This document shows positions 16,851 to 26,761 of a stretch of DNA of 64,000 nucleotides, one piece after another. A program made the position numbers and the translations under genes. The notes below the pieces were generated by a model. That model saw nothing but the letters and a program-made list of their open reading frames with translations, searched no databases and was not told the DNA's origin. Position 1 is the stretch's first letter. Each line of letters starts with the position of its first letter. Source of the DNA: JADKAV01 sp041393775 (GTDB lineage: Bacteria; Actinomycetota; Actinomycetes; S36-B12; UBA10799); assembly GCA_041393775.1 (NCBI GenBank), contig JAWKJM010000004.1, forward strand, positions 124,001 to 188,000. Direction: 5' to 3'.

Positions 16851-19583
16851 TCAGAGCAGTTGGTTCTTCTGCAGCGAGTTGAAGGCGAGCCACCCGGGGA
16901 CGGTGGGCAACCAGAAGGTCATTACGCGGAACAGAAGCACCGATGAGACCGCCAGCCCGCCCGGGACTCCGGCGGCGGTAAGGCCGGCCGCCAGCGCCGC
17001 TTCCACCGCACCGAGGCCGCCTGGCGTGGGCGCCGCCTGCCCGATCGTCGCGCCGGCCAGGTAGACCACGGCGATCGCTGCCAAGGGCGCCGAACCGCCG
17101 AACGCCCAGACACACGCGATGAGGCAGGCGCAGTAGCCGAGGTTCAGCAACAGGATGCCGCCGATGCCCAGACCCAGCTTGCGGGGCTGTTGGAGCAGAG
17201 TGAGCAGTCGTGGCCCGACCTGCTGGAAGATCGGGCGGATCCTGCGGGTCAGCCACTTGCGCGTATAGGGCATCAGCAGCAGCACCACCGCGACGGCCAG
17301 AGCGCCGAGGAGCACGAAGACCGCCCAGGACGGTGGTTTGAACTCGTTCTCCTGCCTGGTGCCGGCGATCAGGCCGAAACCCAGCAGCAAGACGATGTGC
17401 ACGACGAACGCCATGACCTGTGAGACGCCGACGCTCGCCGCTCCGAGCGCCGGGTGGACTCCGGCCCGCTGCAGATACCGCAGATTGACGGCCACCGCGC
17501 CCAGCGTCGGCGGGGAGATCAACGTGGCGAACGACGCGGCCAGTTGGGCCTGCAAGGTGCGGAAGAACTGGAGGCGTTCGGGCACGAAACCCTCGAGCGC
17601 CATCGCCGCCGCGATGTACGTCAGCCCCGAGAGGATCAGGGCGACGAATGCCCAGCTCCACGACGCATCCTGCAGGAGTGTGGCCAGATTCACCTGGGCC
17701 AGCTGGGTCAGCAGGATGTAGCCGGCGACGGTGCCGGCCACGACGGTGAACAGCATGCGCGGTCGCAGCCGTTCGAGTTCGACCTGTTCCGGATTGGGGT
17801 TCGGCGACATCTCCAGCAGCAGGTCCCGCAGCTGTACCAGCAGGGCCTTGCGCTTGCGGATGGCCTTGCGGGTCTCACTGGACAGGGCGATGGGCTGCAG
17901 GACTCCGAGCGCTTTGGACAATCGCAGGGGGCCGAGCACCCGCTGCCCGGAGGCGACCGCCCGGTCCGGATTCGTGAGCATCGACAGTGTGCACAGCATC
18001 TCGGCCAGGTCGACGCGCTGGGCCACATCGCTGGCCGCGATCGAGCCCTCCTCGGCGTGCAGCAGCCAGATCTTCCCGTGGTCGTCACGCAGCAGGTGCT
18101 CGCCGGTCAGCGACCGGTGGCTTATCCCGCGGTCGTGCAAGGACCGGATCGTGCGCCAGGCCTGGTCGAGGTCGGCGTCGGTCAGGTCCGCCCCGATCTG
18201 CGCGAAGGTCTGCCCGTCGATGCGCGGGAAGGCCAGCAGGGTCGCGTCCTCGTCGACTTGCACGGCGGCCAGCAGTTCGGGGGTCGGGGCACCGGCGGCG
18301 TGGATCGCATAGGCCTGCAGCGCCGTGCGCTCGAGCCGGCGACGCATGCTCAGCCGGGACGGGGCGCTGTCGTCGCGGACGCGAAGCGTGCGCCACACGC
18401 TCGCGGCCACACCCGCCCCCTCCAGGTCGCGGTCGAGTACCAGCACGTTCAAGGTCGCCCCGGACCGGGTGGTGGCGACGTAGCGCCGGCCGGCGCTGAA
18501 CTCCCGGTGGGCACGAAGCACTGTCACCGGGTAACCCACTTCTTCCAGTGCGGTTGCCACGGCGAGTCCGCTGGGACGGGTGGTCGGGGTTCCCAAGGCG
18601 TACCGGATCGACAGCCCGATCGCCCAGCCGAGCAGGACGGAGAGCGCAAGGGCAGTTGCAGTGGTGCCACCGGTGACGATGTTGGCCAGGACGATCGCGG
18701 CGACCACGAGGATGGAGATCGGTCCGAAGCGCGGGCGTTCGATGACCCTGGCGATCGTGATGAAGGCGACCAGGCCGGCAAGGATCGCATTCAAAGGCGG
18801 GAGTTGCCCCGGGGTCTCCTGGCCGGTGAGGGTCAGCAGCAGACGGGGATTCGGGTATCGAGTGATGATCCACGAGATCGCGGCAGTGACCAGCACTGCG
18901 ACAACCAGACCGCCGAGGGCCTCGGCCAGCATCCGGCCACGGCGTCGGATCATCAGGTCGAAGGCCGCGGCGATCGGCAGCGCGAGGACGCCGAGTAGCC
19001 CGATCACGTTCGCGGCCACGATGATGATGCCCGGGATGCGGTCCGAGGCCTTGGTGAGATCCGTCTCCAGGCCCGCCGCGGCCGCGGATGCGAAATAGGC
19101 GATCGCCAGGATCACTGCGGCGGTCGCGAACGCGGAAAGCAGTCGCAGCAGGTCGATGGGCCTGCGCAGTCGCCGCGGGATGATGTCGGCCTCGATGACC
19201 ACTGTTTCCAGATCCGAGTCGCGCCCGATCGGTGCGGCCAGGGGACGGGTGTGGTCGGCGGGAGGGGTCGGACCCGGCACAGGCGTCTGCATGCGGTCCT
19301 CGGTGACCGAGGACCGATCGTCGGCGTCGGAGGAGTCCTCAGGCGGCGGCCCGAAGCGGTGGACGTCGCGTCCGGCGGCGATGTCGCCCGGCGGCGCGAA
19401 CGCTCGGTCGGCCGCAGGTGCGGGGTCGAGACTGCGAGTGGTGTCCAGTCCTGAGACACGGGCGTCCTCGGACATCCCGGCGCCTCCGAGCCGGATCGTC
19501 GGGTGGTCGCCCCGCGCTGCCGGGTCGCTGGCCGCCGCATCGTCCGCGTCGGACGCCGCGGGCCGAGGATCGCCACTTGTCAC
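16851..19583 (-). CDS. Large flippase-like membrane protein with pseudokinase domain (LPG_synthase_TM family)
   Basis: 910 residues in four parts. Residues 1-135 are acidic, Pro/Ala-rich and probably disordered. About 145-330 holds six membrane helices. About 345-600 resembles a protein-kinase-like fold but reads HRSLTGEHLL (489-498) where kinases have HRDxxxxN, and WLLHAEEGS where they have DFG, so it is probably inactive. About 610-905 is the lysylphosphatidylglycerol synthase membrane/flippase module (PF03706-like) with the motif TPGGLGAVEA. The FPE synthetase domain of MprF is absent, so it is not a complete MprF. A role in moving or regulating an envelope lipid or polymer is inferred. 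GTG 19583 is the first start; ATG 19475 is an alternative inside the disordered part. Confidence 0.8.
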   Translation of the reverse strand: MTSGDPRPAASDADDAAASDPAARGDHPTIRLGGAGMSEDARVSGLDTTRSLDPAPAADRAFAPPGDIAAGRDVHRFGPPPEDSSDADDRSSVTEDRMQTPVPGPTPPADHTRPLAAPIGRDSDLETVVIEADIIPRRLRRPIDLLRLLSAFATAAVILAIAYFASAAAAGLETDLTKASDRIPGIIIVAANVIGLLGVLALPIAAAFDLMIRRRGRMLAEALGGLVVAVLVTAAISWIITRYPNPRLLLTLTGQETPGQLPPLNAILAGLVAFITIARVIERPRFGPISILVVAAIVLANIVTGGTTATALALSVLLGWAIGLSIRYALGTPTTRPSGLAVATALEEVGYPVTVLRAHREFSAGRRYVATTRSGATLNVLVLDRDLEGAGVAASVWRTLRVRDDSAPSRLSMRRRLERTALQAYAIHAAGAPTPELLAAVQVDEDATLLAFPRIDGQTFAQIGADLTDADLDQAWRTIRSLHDRGISHRSLTGEHLLRDDHGKIWLLHAEEGSIAASDVAQRVDLAEMLCTLSMLTNPDRAVASGQRVLGPLRLSKALGVLQPIALSSETRKAIRKRKALLVQLRDLLLEMSPNPNPEQVELERLRPRMLFTVVAGTVAGYILLTQLAQVNLATLLQDASWSWAFVALILSGLTYIAAAMALEGFVPERLQFFRTLQAQLAASFATLISPPTLGAVAVNLRYLQRAGVHPALGAASVGVSQVMAFVVHIVLLLGFGLIAGTRQENEFKPPSWAVFVLLGALAVAVVLLLMPYTRKWLTRRIRPIFQQVGPRLLTLLQQPRKLGLGIGGILLLNLGYCACLIACVWAFGGSAPLAAIAVVYLAGATIGQAAPTPGGLGAVEAALAAGLTAAGVPGGLAVSSVLLFRVMTFWLPTVPGWLAFNSLQKNQLL

Positions 19584-19747
19584 CTTTGCATCGTGTCAGA
19601 TGACGCCGTTGATGCCGTTGCCTGCCGACACCGACGCCTCGCGCCGGGGTTGTGGATACGCGGTTCGCCACCGGCGGGGAATCGATTCGCCCGGGGGTGT
19701 GGAAGCCGTGACCCGACCGTGTCGTACCCGTGTGATGTGCTGATCGC

Positions 19748-22700
19748 ATGGCCCAGACAGTCCGTCTCAATTGGCCGCAGCCGACAGCGTTTGAGTTTGT
19801 CGCGGATGCCGCCCAGCGTGCGGTGATCCAGCACGGCCGCGGCCATCTTCGCGTGCTAGCGGGCCCGGGGACCGGTAAGACCAGTGTCGTCGTGGCCGCT
19901 GTGCACGAACGCCTGAGCCAGGGTCAGAGGGCCGATTCCATGCTCGTGCTCACCTATGGCAGGCTGGCCGCTGAAGAACTGCGCCGACGTCTGGCCGCCG
20001 GGGCGCAGGAGGCGCCGGTGGCAACGACCTTCCATGCGCTGGCCTACCGGCTTCTGCAATCCCAGCAGCCGGGGCTGCGGCTGATGGGTGCTCCTGAGCA
20101 GGACAGCGTGCTTCGCGAGATCCTGCGGAAGAGCACCCACCTGCCTTCAGAGCTGGAGCCGGCCCGCCATAGTCGCGGCTTGACCGAACAACTGCGCAGT
20201 TTCATCACGAGGGTGCAAGCACGGGGGCTGTCACCGCAAGCGGCCGGGGGCGACGACCCGCTGCTCATGGCCGCTGCCGGCGTCTACGGGGAGTACCTCG
20301 ACATTATCGGTTTCGCGGGGACCATGGACTACGCCGAGTTGATCCGGCGGGCCACCGTGATGCTCACCGACGATCCGCCGCCGGCCGTCGCGGCGCTCCG
20401 GACTGTGTTCGTCGACGAGTACCAGGACACCGATCCGGCGCAGGTTGCGTTTCTTCAGGAACTGGTTGCCCTCAGCGGGGCCCAAGTCATCGCGGTGGGG
20501 GATCCCGACCAGTCCATCTACGGATTCCGCGGCGCGGACTCCGATGGCATCCTGCGCTTCGAACAGACCTTCGGTGAGCCGAGTTGCCGCACCATCGCAC
20601 TGGACTCCACGCGACGGTTCGGCCCCGTCATCGCCGCCCTCGCTCAAAGGGTCGTTCCCCACAACGCCCTGGCCGGCATCTCCTTCGATCAGACCCACGC
20701 GCACCGTCATCCGCAGGCATATGGACCTGCCGAGGGTCAGGTCGCCGTCCGCACCTACGAATCCGAGTCGGCTCAAGCCGATCACATCGCCGATCTGTTG
20801 CGCCGGGTCCGGGCGGGCAGTTCCGAAGTGTTCCCCGGGCTGACGCTGGACTGGTCACAGATGGCGGTGCTGGTCCGTTCCGGGCAGCGCGACATCCCCG
20901 TACTGCAGCGGGCGTTGTCGGCTGCAGGGATCCCGACCGAGATCGCCCGTGACGATATTCCCTTGGCCCTGAACGCCGCCGTGCGGCCGCTGCTGGACGT
21001 GCTGCGGGCGGCCGCGGATATCGACGGCGGGCTGACCCCAGAACGGGCCAGGGCGCTGTTGGGCTCGCCGCTTGCGGGCCTGGACGCCCGTCAGATCTCG
21101 CGCCTGGGGCGGTTGCTGCGGACGAGGGCCGCCGATCAGATGCCGGGGACCCCGCCTGCGTCCGGCCAACTGATCGTGGACTGCCTGCGCCAGTTGGACG
21201 CCCTGTCCGGCGTTGAGACGGAACTCGCCGAACCGGCCGCGGCTCTCGGACAGATCCTGGACGTAGCCCGGACCAGGACTGCAGCAGGCTGGCCGACGTC
21301 GCGGATCCTGGATGAGGTGTGGCGCTCCACGCCGTGGCCGCAGCGTCTGCGCAGGGACGCCTTGGGTGGTGGGCGCCGGGCCAGGGATGCGAACGGCGCG
21401 CTCGACGCGGTGCTGGAACTCTTCGATTTGGCCGAGCAGATGGACCGGGCGTTCGAAGAAGTCAGGTCCGTGGCGGACTTCCTGGAGCAGATCGACGACC
21501 AGGTCATCCCGGCCGCTCCGAACCGTCAGAAGGCGTGGAACCGCAACGCGGTGAGGTTGCTCACGGCGCACCGGGCCAAGGGCAGCCAGTGGCCATTGGT
21601 GGTGGTGGCAGGGGTCCAGGAGGGCTTGTGGCCCGATCTGCGGGCTCGCGCGAACCTGTTCAGATCCAGTGGCACGCCTCCCACGGGATGGCGCGAACAA
21701 CAACTTCTCGAAGAACGCCGGCTCTTCTTCGTGGCGTGCACCAGGGCCTCGCAGGCGGTGCTGGTCTGCGCGGTCCAGAGCGCTACGGAGGAAGGCCCCA
21801 CTCCGTCTACGTTCATGAGTCTGGCGGCCGGAGACGGGCCGGTGGTCGCCGTTCAGGGACGGCCGCATCGCCCGCTGACGCCAGTCGGGGTCGTTGCTGG
21901 ACTGCGACAGGAACTCGATGACCCCGAGACGTCTCCCGCGATGCGACGGGCGGTCTGGGACCGACTGCAGCGGCTGGCCGCGTGCAAGGACACGCGTGAC
22001 CTGTCGATCTTTCCCTGGGCGGATCCTCACCGATGGTGGGGTCACCGGCAGTGGACTCAGAACCAGTCGCCGTGGTTCGATCCATCCCAGCCTCTGACGT
22101 TGTCGGCTTCGGGGGTCCAGAGCTATGTGCAGTGTCCACGCCGGTGGTTCTTCGAGAAGCGGGTGCGGGCATCGGAGACTGCCTCCACCCGCCTGGCGTT
22201 CGGCAACATCCTGCACCTGTGTGCCCAGGCCGTGGCCGCAGGTGACCTCGCGCCGAACGAGGAGGATGTCGCCGAGGTGCTGGATGGGGTCTGGCACGCG
22301 GTCGGGTACGAGCCGGGCTGGCAGGCGCGTTACGAACGCGAGCAGGCCCGACAGGCCACTGAGCGGCTGCTCACCTGGATGCGGAACACGCCCGGCGAGT
22401 TCGTCGGGGCGGAGGTGCCGTTCGATGCTGAGTTCCCGCTCGATTGCGGGGAGACGATCAGGGTGGTGGGGAAGGCCGACCGGGTCGATCTCGTCGACGA
22501 GCAGCTGGTGATCACGGATTTCAAGACCGGCAAGACAGTGACCAGGGCCCAGGTCGCCGAACATATCCAGTTGGGGCTCTATCGCTGGGTGGCGGAACTG
22601 GGTGCGCTCGGCGCGAGCGGCCAGTCGGTCGCACAACTTCTGTTCCTGCGCCATGATCCCCCGCAGAAGCAGCCCGAGACCGGCGCCAAACTCATGCGCC

Positions 22701-22864
22701 AGGACACTGCCGACGTCCGCGAGTGGCTCGGCCCGGTCCTGGATGCGGCAGCCGCCGGGATCAGGGCCGAACTAGCGGTCGCCCGGCCCGGACCCGGGTG
22801 CCGCAACTGCGTTGTGGCGACATCGTGTCCGGCCGACCCGCGAGGGCAGGAGGTGCACCCGTGA
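19748..22864 (+). CDS. adnA: AdnA-type helicase-nuclease subunit
   Basis: 1038 residues. UvrD-like motor: Walker A LAGPGTGKTS (Lys44), GDPDQSIYGFRGA and DEYQDTDP (about 221), with TAHRAKGSQW near 615. The C-terminal RecB-family nuclease has ITDFKTGKT (about 921). Four cysteines, one in SYVQCPRRWFF (about 795) and three in CRNCVVATSC (about 1018-1029), match the iron-sulfur cradle of AddB-like nucleases. Together with AdnB it forms the mycobacterial-type AdnAB heterodimer, which resects double-strand ends. The gene order adnA-adnB and the GTGA overlap with adnB support this. ATG 19748 is divergent from the flippase gene across 164 bases. Confidence 0.88.
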   Translation: MAQTVRLNWPQPTAFEFVADAAQRAVIQHGRGHLRVLAGPGTGKTSVVVAAVHERLSQGQRADSMLVLTYGRLAAEELRRRLAAGAQEAPVATTFHALAYRLLQSQQPGLRLMGAPEQDSVLREILRKSTHLPSELEPARHSRGLTEQLRSFITRVQARGLSPQAAGGDDPLLMAAAGVYGEYLDIIGFAGTMDYAELIRRATVMLTDDPPPAVAALRTVFVDEYQDTDPAQVAFLQELVALSGAQVIAVGDPDQSIYGFRGADSDGILRFEQTFGEPSCRTIALDSTRRFGPVIAALAQRVVPHNALAGISFDQTHAHRHPQAYGPAEGQVAVRTYESESAQADHIADLLRRVRAGSSEVFPGLTLDWSQMAVLVRSGQRDIPVLQRALSAAGIPTEIARDDIPLALNAAVRPLLDVLRAAADIDGGLTPERARALLGSPLAGLDARQISRLGRLLRTRAADQMPGTPPASGQLIVDCLRQLDALSGVETELAEPAAALGQILDVARTRTAAGWPTSRILDEVWRSTPWPQRLRRDALGGGRRARDANGALDAVLELFDLAEQMDRAFEEVRSVADFLEQIDDQVIPAAPNRQKAWNRNAVRLLTAHRAKGSQWPLVVVAGVQEGLWPDLRARANLFRSSGTPPTGWREQQLLEERRLFFVACTRASQAVLVCAVQSATEEGPTPSTFMSLAAGDGPVVAVQGRPHRPLTPVGVVAGLRQELDDPETSPAMRRAVWDRLQRLAACKDTRDLSIFPWADPHRWWGHRQWTQNQSPWFDPSQPLTLSASGVQSYVQCPRRWFFEKRVRASETASTRLAFGNILHLCAQAVAAGDLAPNEEDVAEVLDGVWHAVGYEPGWQARYEREQARQATERLLTWMRNTPGEFVGAEVPFDAEFPLDCGETIRVVGKADRVDLVDEQLVITDFKTGKTVTRAQVAEHIQLGLYRWVAELGALGASGQSVAQLLFLRHDPPQKQPETGAKLMRQDTADVREWLGPVLDAAAAGIRAELAVARPGPGCRNCVVATSCPADPRGQEVHP

Positions 22865-25800
22865 ACCGGCAAGGGCTTGCAGCGCTGCTCGGGTTCGCGC
22901 CCAGCGACGAGCAGTGGGCGGCGATTTCGGCACCTATCGAAGGCCCGATGCTGATCCTCGCCGGCGCCGGATCCGGGAAGACCGCGGTCATGTCGGCGCG
23001 AGTCGTGTGGCTGGTGGCCAGCGGTGCGGTGCGACCGGAACAGGTGCTGGGGCTGACATTCACGAACAAGGCGGCCGGTGAGTTGTCCGCCCGGGTCGGT
23101 GGACTGCTTGCGCAGTTGCGGGGTCCGGACGAGGAGGATCTGGCGGATCCGACCATCCAGACCTACCACTCGTTCGCTCTGGATCTGCTGGCCGCCTGGG
23201 GGCTGCTGATCGGCGCGGAACCGTCAGCCGCCCTGCTGAGCCCGACCGATCTCGCGGTCGGTACCTATCGGGCCGTGGCGCGCAGTTCGGTCAATTGTGA
23301 GGACCTGGGAACCTCGGTCATCAAGACCGTCTGTGACCGGGTGCAAGCCCTCGATGAGGAGCTATCCGAGCATCTGGTGTCGCCGGCCGAGTTGCGCGCC
23401 CATGACCAGCGGCTGATCGATGCGCTCGAGCAGGACTCGTGTGTGGACGCCCGCAAGGCGCGGGATGCCGCCCGGATGAGGATTCTGGCCAGCCGAGTCG
23501 TGGAAGAGGTCCGTGCCGATCGTTCGAGCAACGCTGTGGTGGGGTTCGCCGATCTCATGCGGCTGGCGGTTCAGGTGACTCAGGTGGGACAGGTGCGCGA
23601 ACAACTGCGACAGCAGTTCGCGGTGGTACTGGTAGATGAGTACCAGGACACGTCCGTGGCTCAAAGGCTGATGCTGCAGAACCTCTTCTCCGATGGTTTC
23701 GCGCTGACGGCGGTGGGAGACCCGCTGCAAGCCATCTACGGCTGGCGGGGGGCGTCGGTGGCGAACATCGACGGGTTCCCCGAGCATTTCGCCGCACCGG
23801 ACGCACAGGCTCCGACCAGGACCCTGAGCATCAACAGGCGGTCGGGGTCGTTGATCCTCGATGTCGCCAATGCGGTGGCCGCTGATGTCCGTGCACAGCA
23901 TCCCGGTGTGCAGGTCCTGCGACCCGGCGGTGATCAGCAGGGGCTGGTCGCTGCTGCCCTGTTCGACAGTTGGGCCGACGAGGTGCGCTGGCTGGCCGAG
24001 CAGGTGGCCGACCAGATCAACGCTGGCCGGCCGGCCGATGAGATCGCCGTCCTGTGCCGCACCAACGAATACGTCCGGCTGGTTGCGCAGGAGTTGCGCG
24101 CGGCCGGCATCCCCGCCGCCGCGGCCTCGCTCGGGTCGATCCTGCACCTGCCGGAGGTCGTGGAGGTGCTCAGCCTGCTGTGCGTACTCGAGACCGGCGA
24201 CAACGGGGCGCTGGTGCGCCTGCTCACGGGACCGAGGTGGCGCATCGGCCCGTCGGACCTGGCGGTGCTGGGAACTCGCGCGAGAACCCTCGTCGGCTTC
24301 CAGCGGAGCGACGATTCCACCGACTTCGACGCTGCCGTTCGCAGCGCCGTGGCAGAGGTCGACCCGGTCGACGTGGTCAGCCTGCTGGAGGCGGTATACG
24401 ACCCTGGGCCCTCGGTCAGCGATGAGGCCCGTTCGCGCCTGCGTGAGTTCACCGCTGGTCTGGATGCGATGCGCTCAGCATTGACGTCGGGCGTCGAGGA
24501 AGCCGCACATCGGGTGGTCGAGATCAGCGGATTGGCTGTCGAGGTCAGGCTCGGGCCCGATGCAGCGTCTCGCATCGACGCGCTGGCGGCGCTCTTCGAC
24601 GTGATCTCCGCCTACCGCAGTTCGCACGATGACCCGTCCGTGAGTGCTTTCCTGCGCTGGTTGGAGTTCGCCGAGCAACTCGACGAGATGCCGGACACCG
24701 ACTTCCCCATCCGTGGCCAGGCCGTGCGCGTCATGACCGTCCACCGGGCCAAAGGTCTGGAGTGGGACTGTGTCTTCGTCCCGGCATTGAGCGCCGGGGT
24801 CTTCCCGTCGTCGCAGGGGCGGTCTTTGTGGACCACGAACTACAAGTCTCTTCCGTACCCCTTGCGTGGGGACCGCGGCCGGCTGCCGGCGCTGCCCGGG
24901 TGGCAGTCGTCCGGGGGCCGGTTCGTCGAGAGCTTCAAGAAGTCGGCCGACGCGCTCAAGGAACAGTACAAGCAGCACGATCGATGGGAGGAGAACCGAC
25001 TCGCGTACGTGGCCCTGACCCGGGCCCGGGACGTGCTGTTCACATCAGGACACTGGTGGTCGCCGGGCGGTCAGAGGCGTGAGCCGAGCTCGTATCTGCG
25101 CTGCGTCGCCGACGTCCCCGGGGTGGATGTCGGGACGTGGGTCGAGCGGGCCTCGGAGGAGGCACCGGTGCCCGCGATCGGCGACGTGCAGTGGCCCGCG
25201 CGCGACGAGGTCTACACGGTGGTGGCGCCCCCGCCGGAGTCGGAGCGGCCTTTGACACTGGCGGAGTCGCAGCGGTTGGCGAGGATGGACTCCGATATCG
25301 CGGCGGTCATCGAGCGCGAGTACCAGCAATCGCTGCCCACCCAGGAAGTGGATCTCCCGTCAGTCATCAGTACTTCGCTGCTCATGCGCGCCGCCAGTGA
25401 TCCCGAGAAGTTGGCCCTTGATCTGGCCCGGCCGATGCCATACGCGACACCGGAAGCGGCTGCGCGTGGCACGGCTTTCCACGAGTGGGTCGCCGCATCC
25501 CACCAGCAACTGTCGTTGGTGCCTGAGTGGGAAGCCGCAGTGGACGCCGAGTTGGTGCCCGATGCGGAACTCGACGCGTTGATCGATGGCTATCGGCGCA
25601 CGGTGTACGCGGACATGGTTCCTGTCGCGACGGAGACCGAGGTCAGCGTGAAGGTCGCCGGCATGGTGGTCCGCGGCGTCATCGATGCGGTCTTCCAGCA
25701 TCCTGACGGGGTCTGGGAAGTGGTCGACTGGAAAACGAACCGAGCCCAGACCGCCGACCCGCTGCAGTTGGCGGTGTACCGGGCTGGTTGGGCCAGGCGG

Positions 25801-25926
25801 GTCGGGGTGCCGCCCGAGGACGTCCTGACCTCCTTCGTGTACGTGCGCGACGGTGTGGTCGTGAGGCCCGATCTGCCCAGCCTCGCCCAGTGGGAGGCAG
25901 ACATCGGCCCGGTTGAGGAAGGCTAG
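22861..25926 (+). CDS. adnB: AdnB-type helicase-nuclease subunit
   Basis: 1021 residues. Walker A LAGAGSGKTA (Lys40), LTFTNKAAGE, motif II VDEYQDTSV (about 258), VGDPLQAIYGWRGA, VHRAKGLEWD and VALTRARD make a complete SF1A motor. The C-terminal nuclease has GTAFHEW (His about 872), the Asp of VRGVIDAVF and VVDWKTNR (about 954), the RecB catalytic set. In mycobacteria AdnB's motor drives translocation and both subunits cut. GTG 22861 overlaps the adnA stop (GTGA) and has AGGAGG seven bases upstream; an upstream in-frame start would overlap adnA more deeply. Function: processing of double-strand DNA ends for recombination, in the cytoplasm. Confidence 0.9.
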   Translation: MNRQGLAALLGFAPSDEQWAAISAPIEGPMLILAGAGSGKTAVMSARVVWLVASGAVRPEQVLGLTFTNKAAGELSARVGGLLAQLRGPDEEDLADPTIQTYHSFALDLLAAWGLLIGAEPSAALLSPTDLAVGTYRAVARSSVNCEDLGTSVIKTVCDRVQALDEELSEHLVSPAELRAHDQRLIDALEQDSCVDARKARDAARMRILASRVVEEVRADRSSNAVVGFADLMRLAVQVTQVGQVREQLRQQFAVVLVDEYQDTSVAQRLMLQNLFSDGFALTAVGDPLQAIYGWRGASVANIDGFPEHFAAPDAQAPTRTLSINRRSGSLILDVANAVAADVRAQHPGVQVLRPGGDQQGLVAAALFDSWADEVRWLAEQVADQINAGRPADEIAVLCRTNEYVRLVAQELRAAGIPAAAASLGSILHLPEVVEVLSLLCVLETGDNGALVRLLTGPRWRIGPSDLAVLGTRARTLVGFQRSDDSTDFDAAVRSAVAEVDPVDVVSLLEAVYDPGPSVSDEARSRLREFTAGLDAMRSALTSGVEEAAHRVVEISGLAVEVRLGPDAASRIDALAALFDVISAYRSSHDDPSVSAFLRWLEFAEQLDEMPDTDFPIRGQAVRVMTVHRAKGLEWDCVFVPALSAGVFPSSQGRSLWTTNYKSLPYPLRGDRGRLPALPGWQSSGGRFVESFKKSADALKEQYKQHDRWEENRLAYVALTRARDVLFTSGHWWSPGGQRREPSSYLRCVADVPGVDVGTWVERASEEAPVPAIGDVQWPARDEVYTVVAPPPESERPLTLAESQRLARMDSDIAAVIEREYQQSLPTQEVDLPSVISTSLLMRAASDPEKLALDLARPMPYATPEAAARGTAFHEWVAASHQQLSLVPEWEAAVDAELVPDAELDALIDGYRRTVYADMVPVATETEVSVKVAGMVVRGVIDAVFQHPDGVWEVVDWKTNRAQTADPLQLAVYRAGWARRVGVPPEDVLTSFVYVRDGVVVRPDLPSLAQWEADIGPVEEG

Positions 25927-25954
25927 TCAGCAGGATCGCAGCGCGTGACCGCGC

Positions 25955-26758
25955 TCAGAGGCCGAAGTCGGCGGTGACGGCGCAGTGGTCCGACACAGGC
26001 AGCGCATGCACCGCGGCGGCCCGTGGCGCCACCCCGTCGGAGATGATGTGGTCGAACTGCACCCGCGGCCTGAAGACGGGATAGGTCGCACCGAGGTCGG
26101 CGGGTGTCCAGCCGGTCACACGGGTCGGGATGCGACCCGGCAGGTTGAAGTCGCCGACCAGGATCAACGGCCGGGGCAGCGACGCCAGCCACGCCTTGAC
26201 CCTGCGCAGTTGCCTGATGTTGAACACGGGGACGAACGACAGGTGCACCGTGGCGACAGTCACCGGCGTGGGCAGGTCGAGCACCGCGGCCACGGCCGCC
26301 CTGGGTTCGTCCGGCACGCGCAGCCACTTCGGTCTGGGATTGCCGGGGACCAGCAATGGCATGGTGACCTTCGCCGGATCCATGACCAGGTGGTGCCACT
26401 GTGCCACCGGAATCCGGCTGATCAGGCCCACTCCGTACAAGGGCTCCTCGTACCGGCCCGTCCGCGCCGCGCGGATGTCGGAGTCCGTGCTGGGCCGGAA
26501 GCTGGCCCCCGGTCCGGGTGTTCCCACGACGGTCGGGATGAAGCGCCAGTGCTCGGCTGCGAGCGCCGCAGCCGCCGCGGCCGTCTGATCCACCATGCCG
26601 CTGCGCGGCTGTGCTGCGTCCACCTCCTGCATGCCCAGTACGTCAACGTCCAGGCTCTTCACACTCTCGTGCAATGCGCCGGCGTCTCGTTCCTGCGCTC
26701 CTCCCAGCACCCGCATCCCGTGCAGGATGTTGTAGCTGCCAGCGCGCAGGGTCGTCAT
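25955..26758 (-). CDS. Endonuclease/exonuclease/phosphatase family protein
   Basis: 267 residues with the EEP (DNase I-like) catalytic set: Asn10 in SYNILHG, Glu45 in MQEVD, His172 in TVHLS, Asp203/Asn205 in VGDFNLPG and Asp257/His258 in SDHCAV. Family members cut DNA, RNA or phosphoesters of lipids and sugars using Mg2+; the target cannot be told here. No signal peptide. Its ATG lies 3 bases after the stop of the acyltransferase gene, so they are one operon. Converges with adnB, 28 bases away. Neither gene belongs to the conserved neighbourhood, suggesting a lineage-specific insertion between adnB and nudC. Confidence 0.85.
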   Translation of the reverse strand: MTTLRAGSYNILHGMRVLGGAQERDAGALHESVKSLDVDVLGMQEVDAAQPRSGMVDQTAAAAAALAAEHWRFIPTVVGTPGPGASFRPSTDSDIRAARTGRYEEPLYGVGLISRIPVAQWHHLVMDPAKVTMPLLVPGNPRPKWLRVPDEPRAAVAAVLDLPTPVTVATVHLSFVPVFNIRQLRRVKAWLASLPRPLILVGDFNLPGRIPTRVTGWTPADLGATYPVFRPRVQFDHIISDGVAPRAAAVHALPVSDHCAVTADFGL

Positions 26759-26761
26759 GGG

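Noticed and set aside
19748..25926. Phage-defence system made of two helicase-nucleases
   Set aside because: Gene order, overlap and motifs match the housekeeping AdnAB repair enzyme in its usual neighbourhood.
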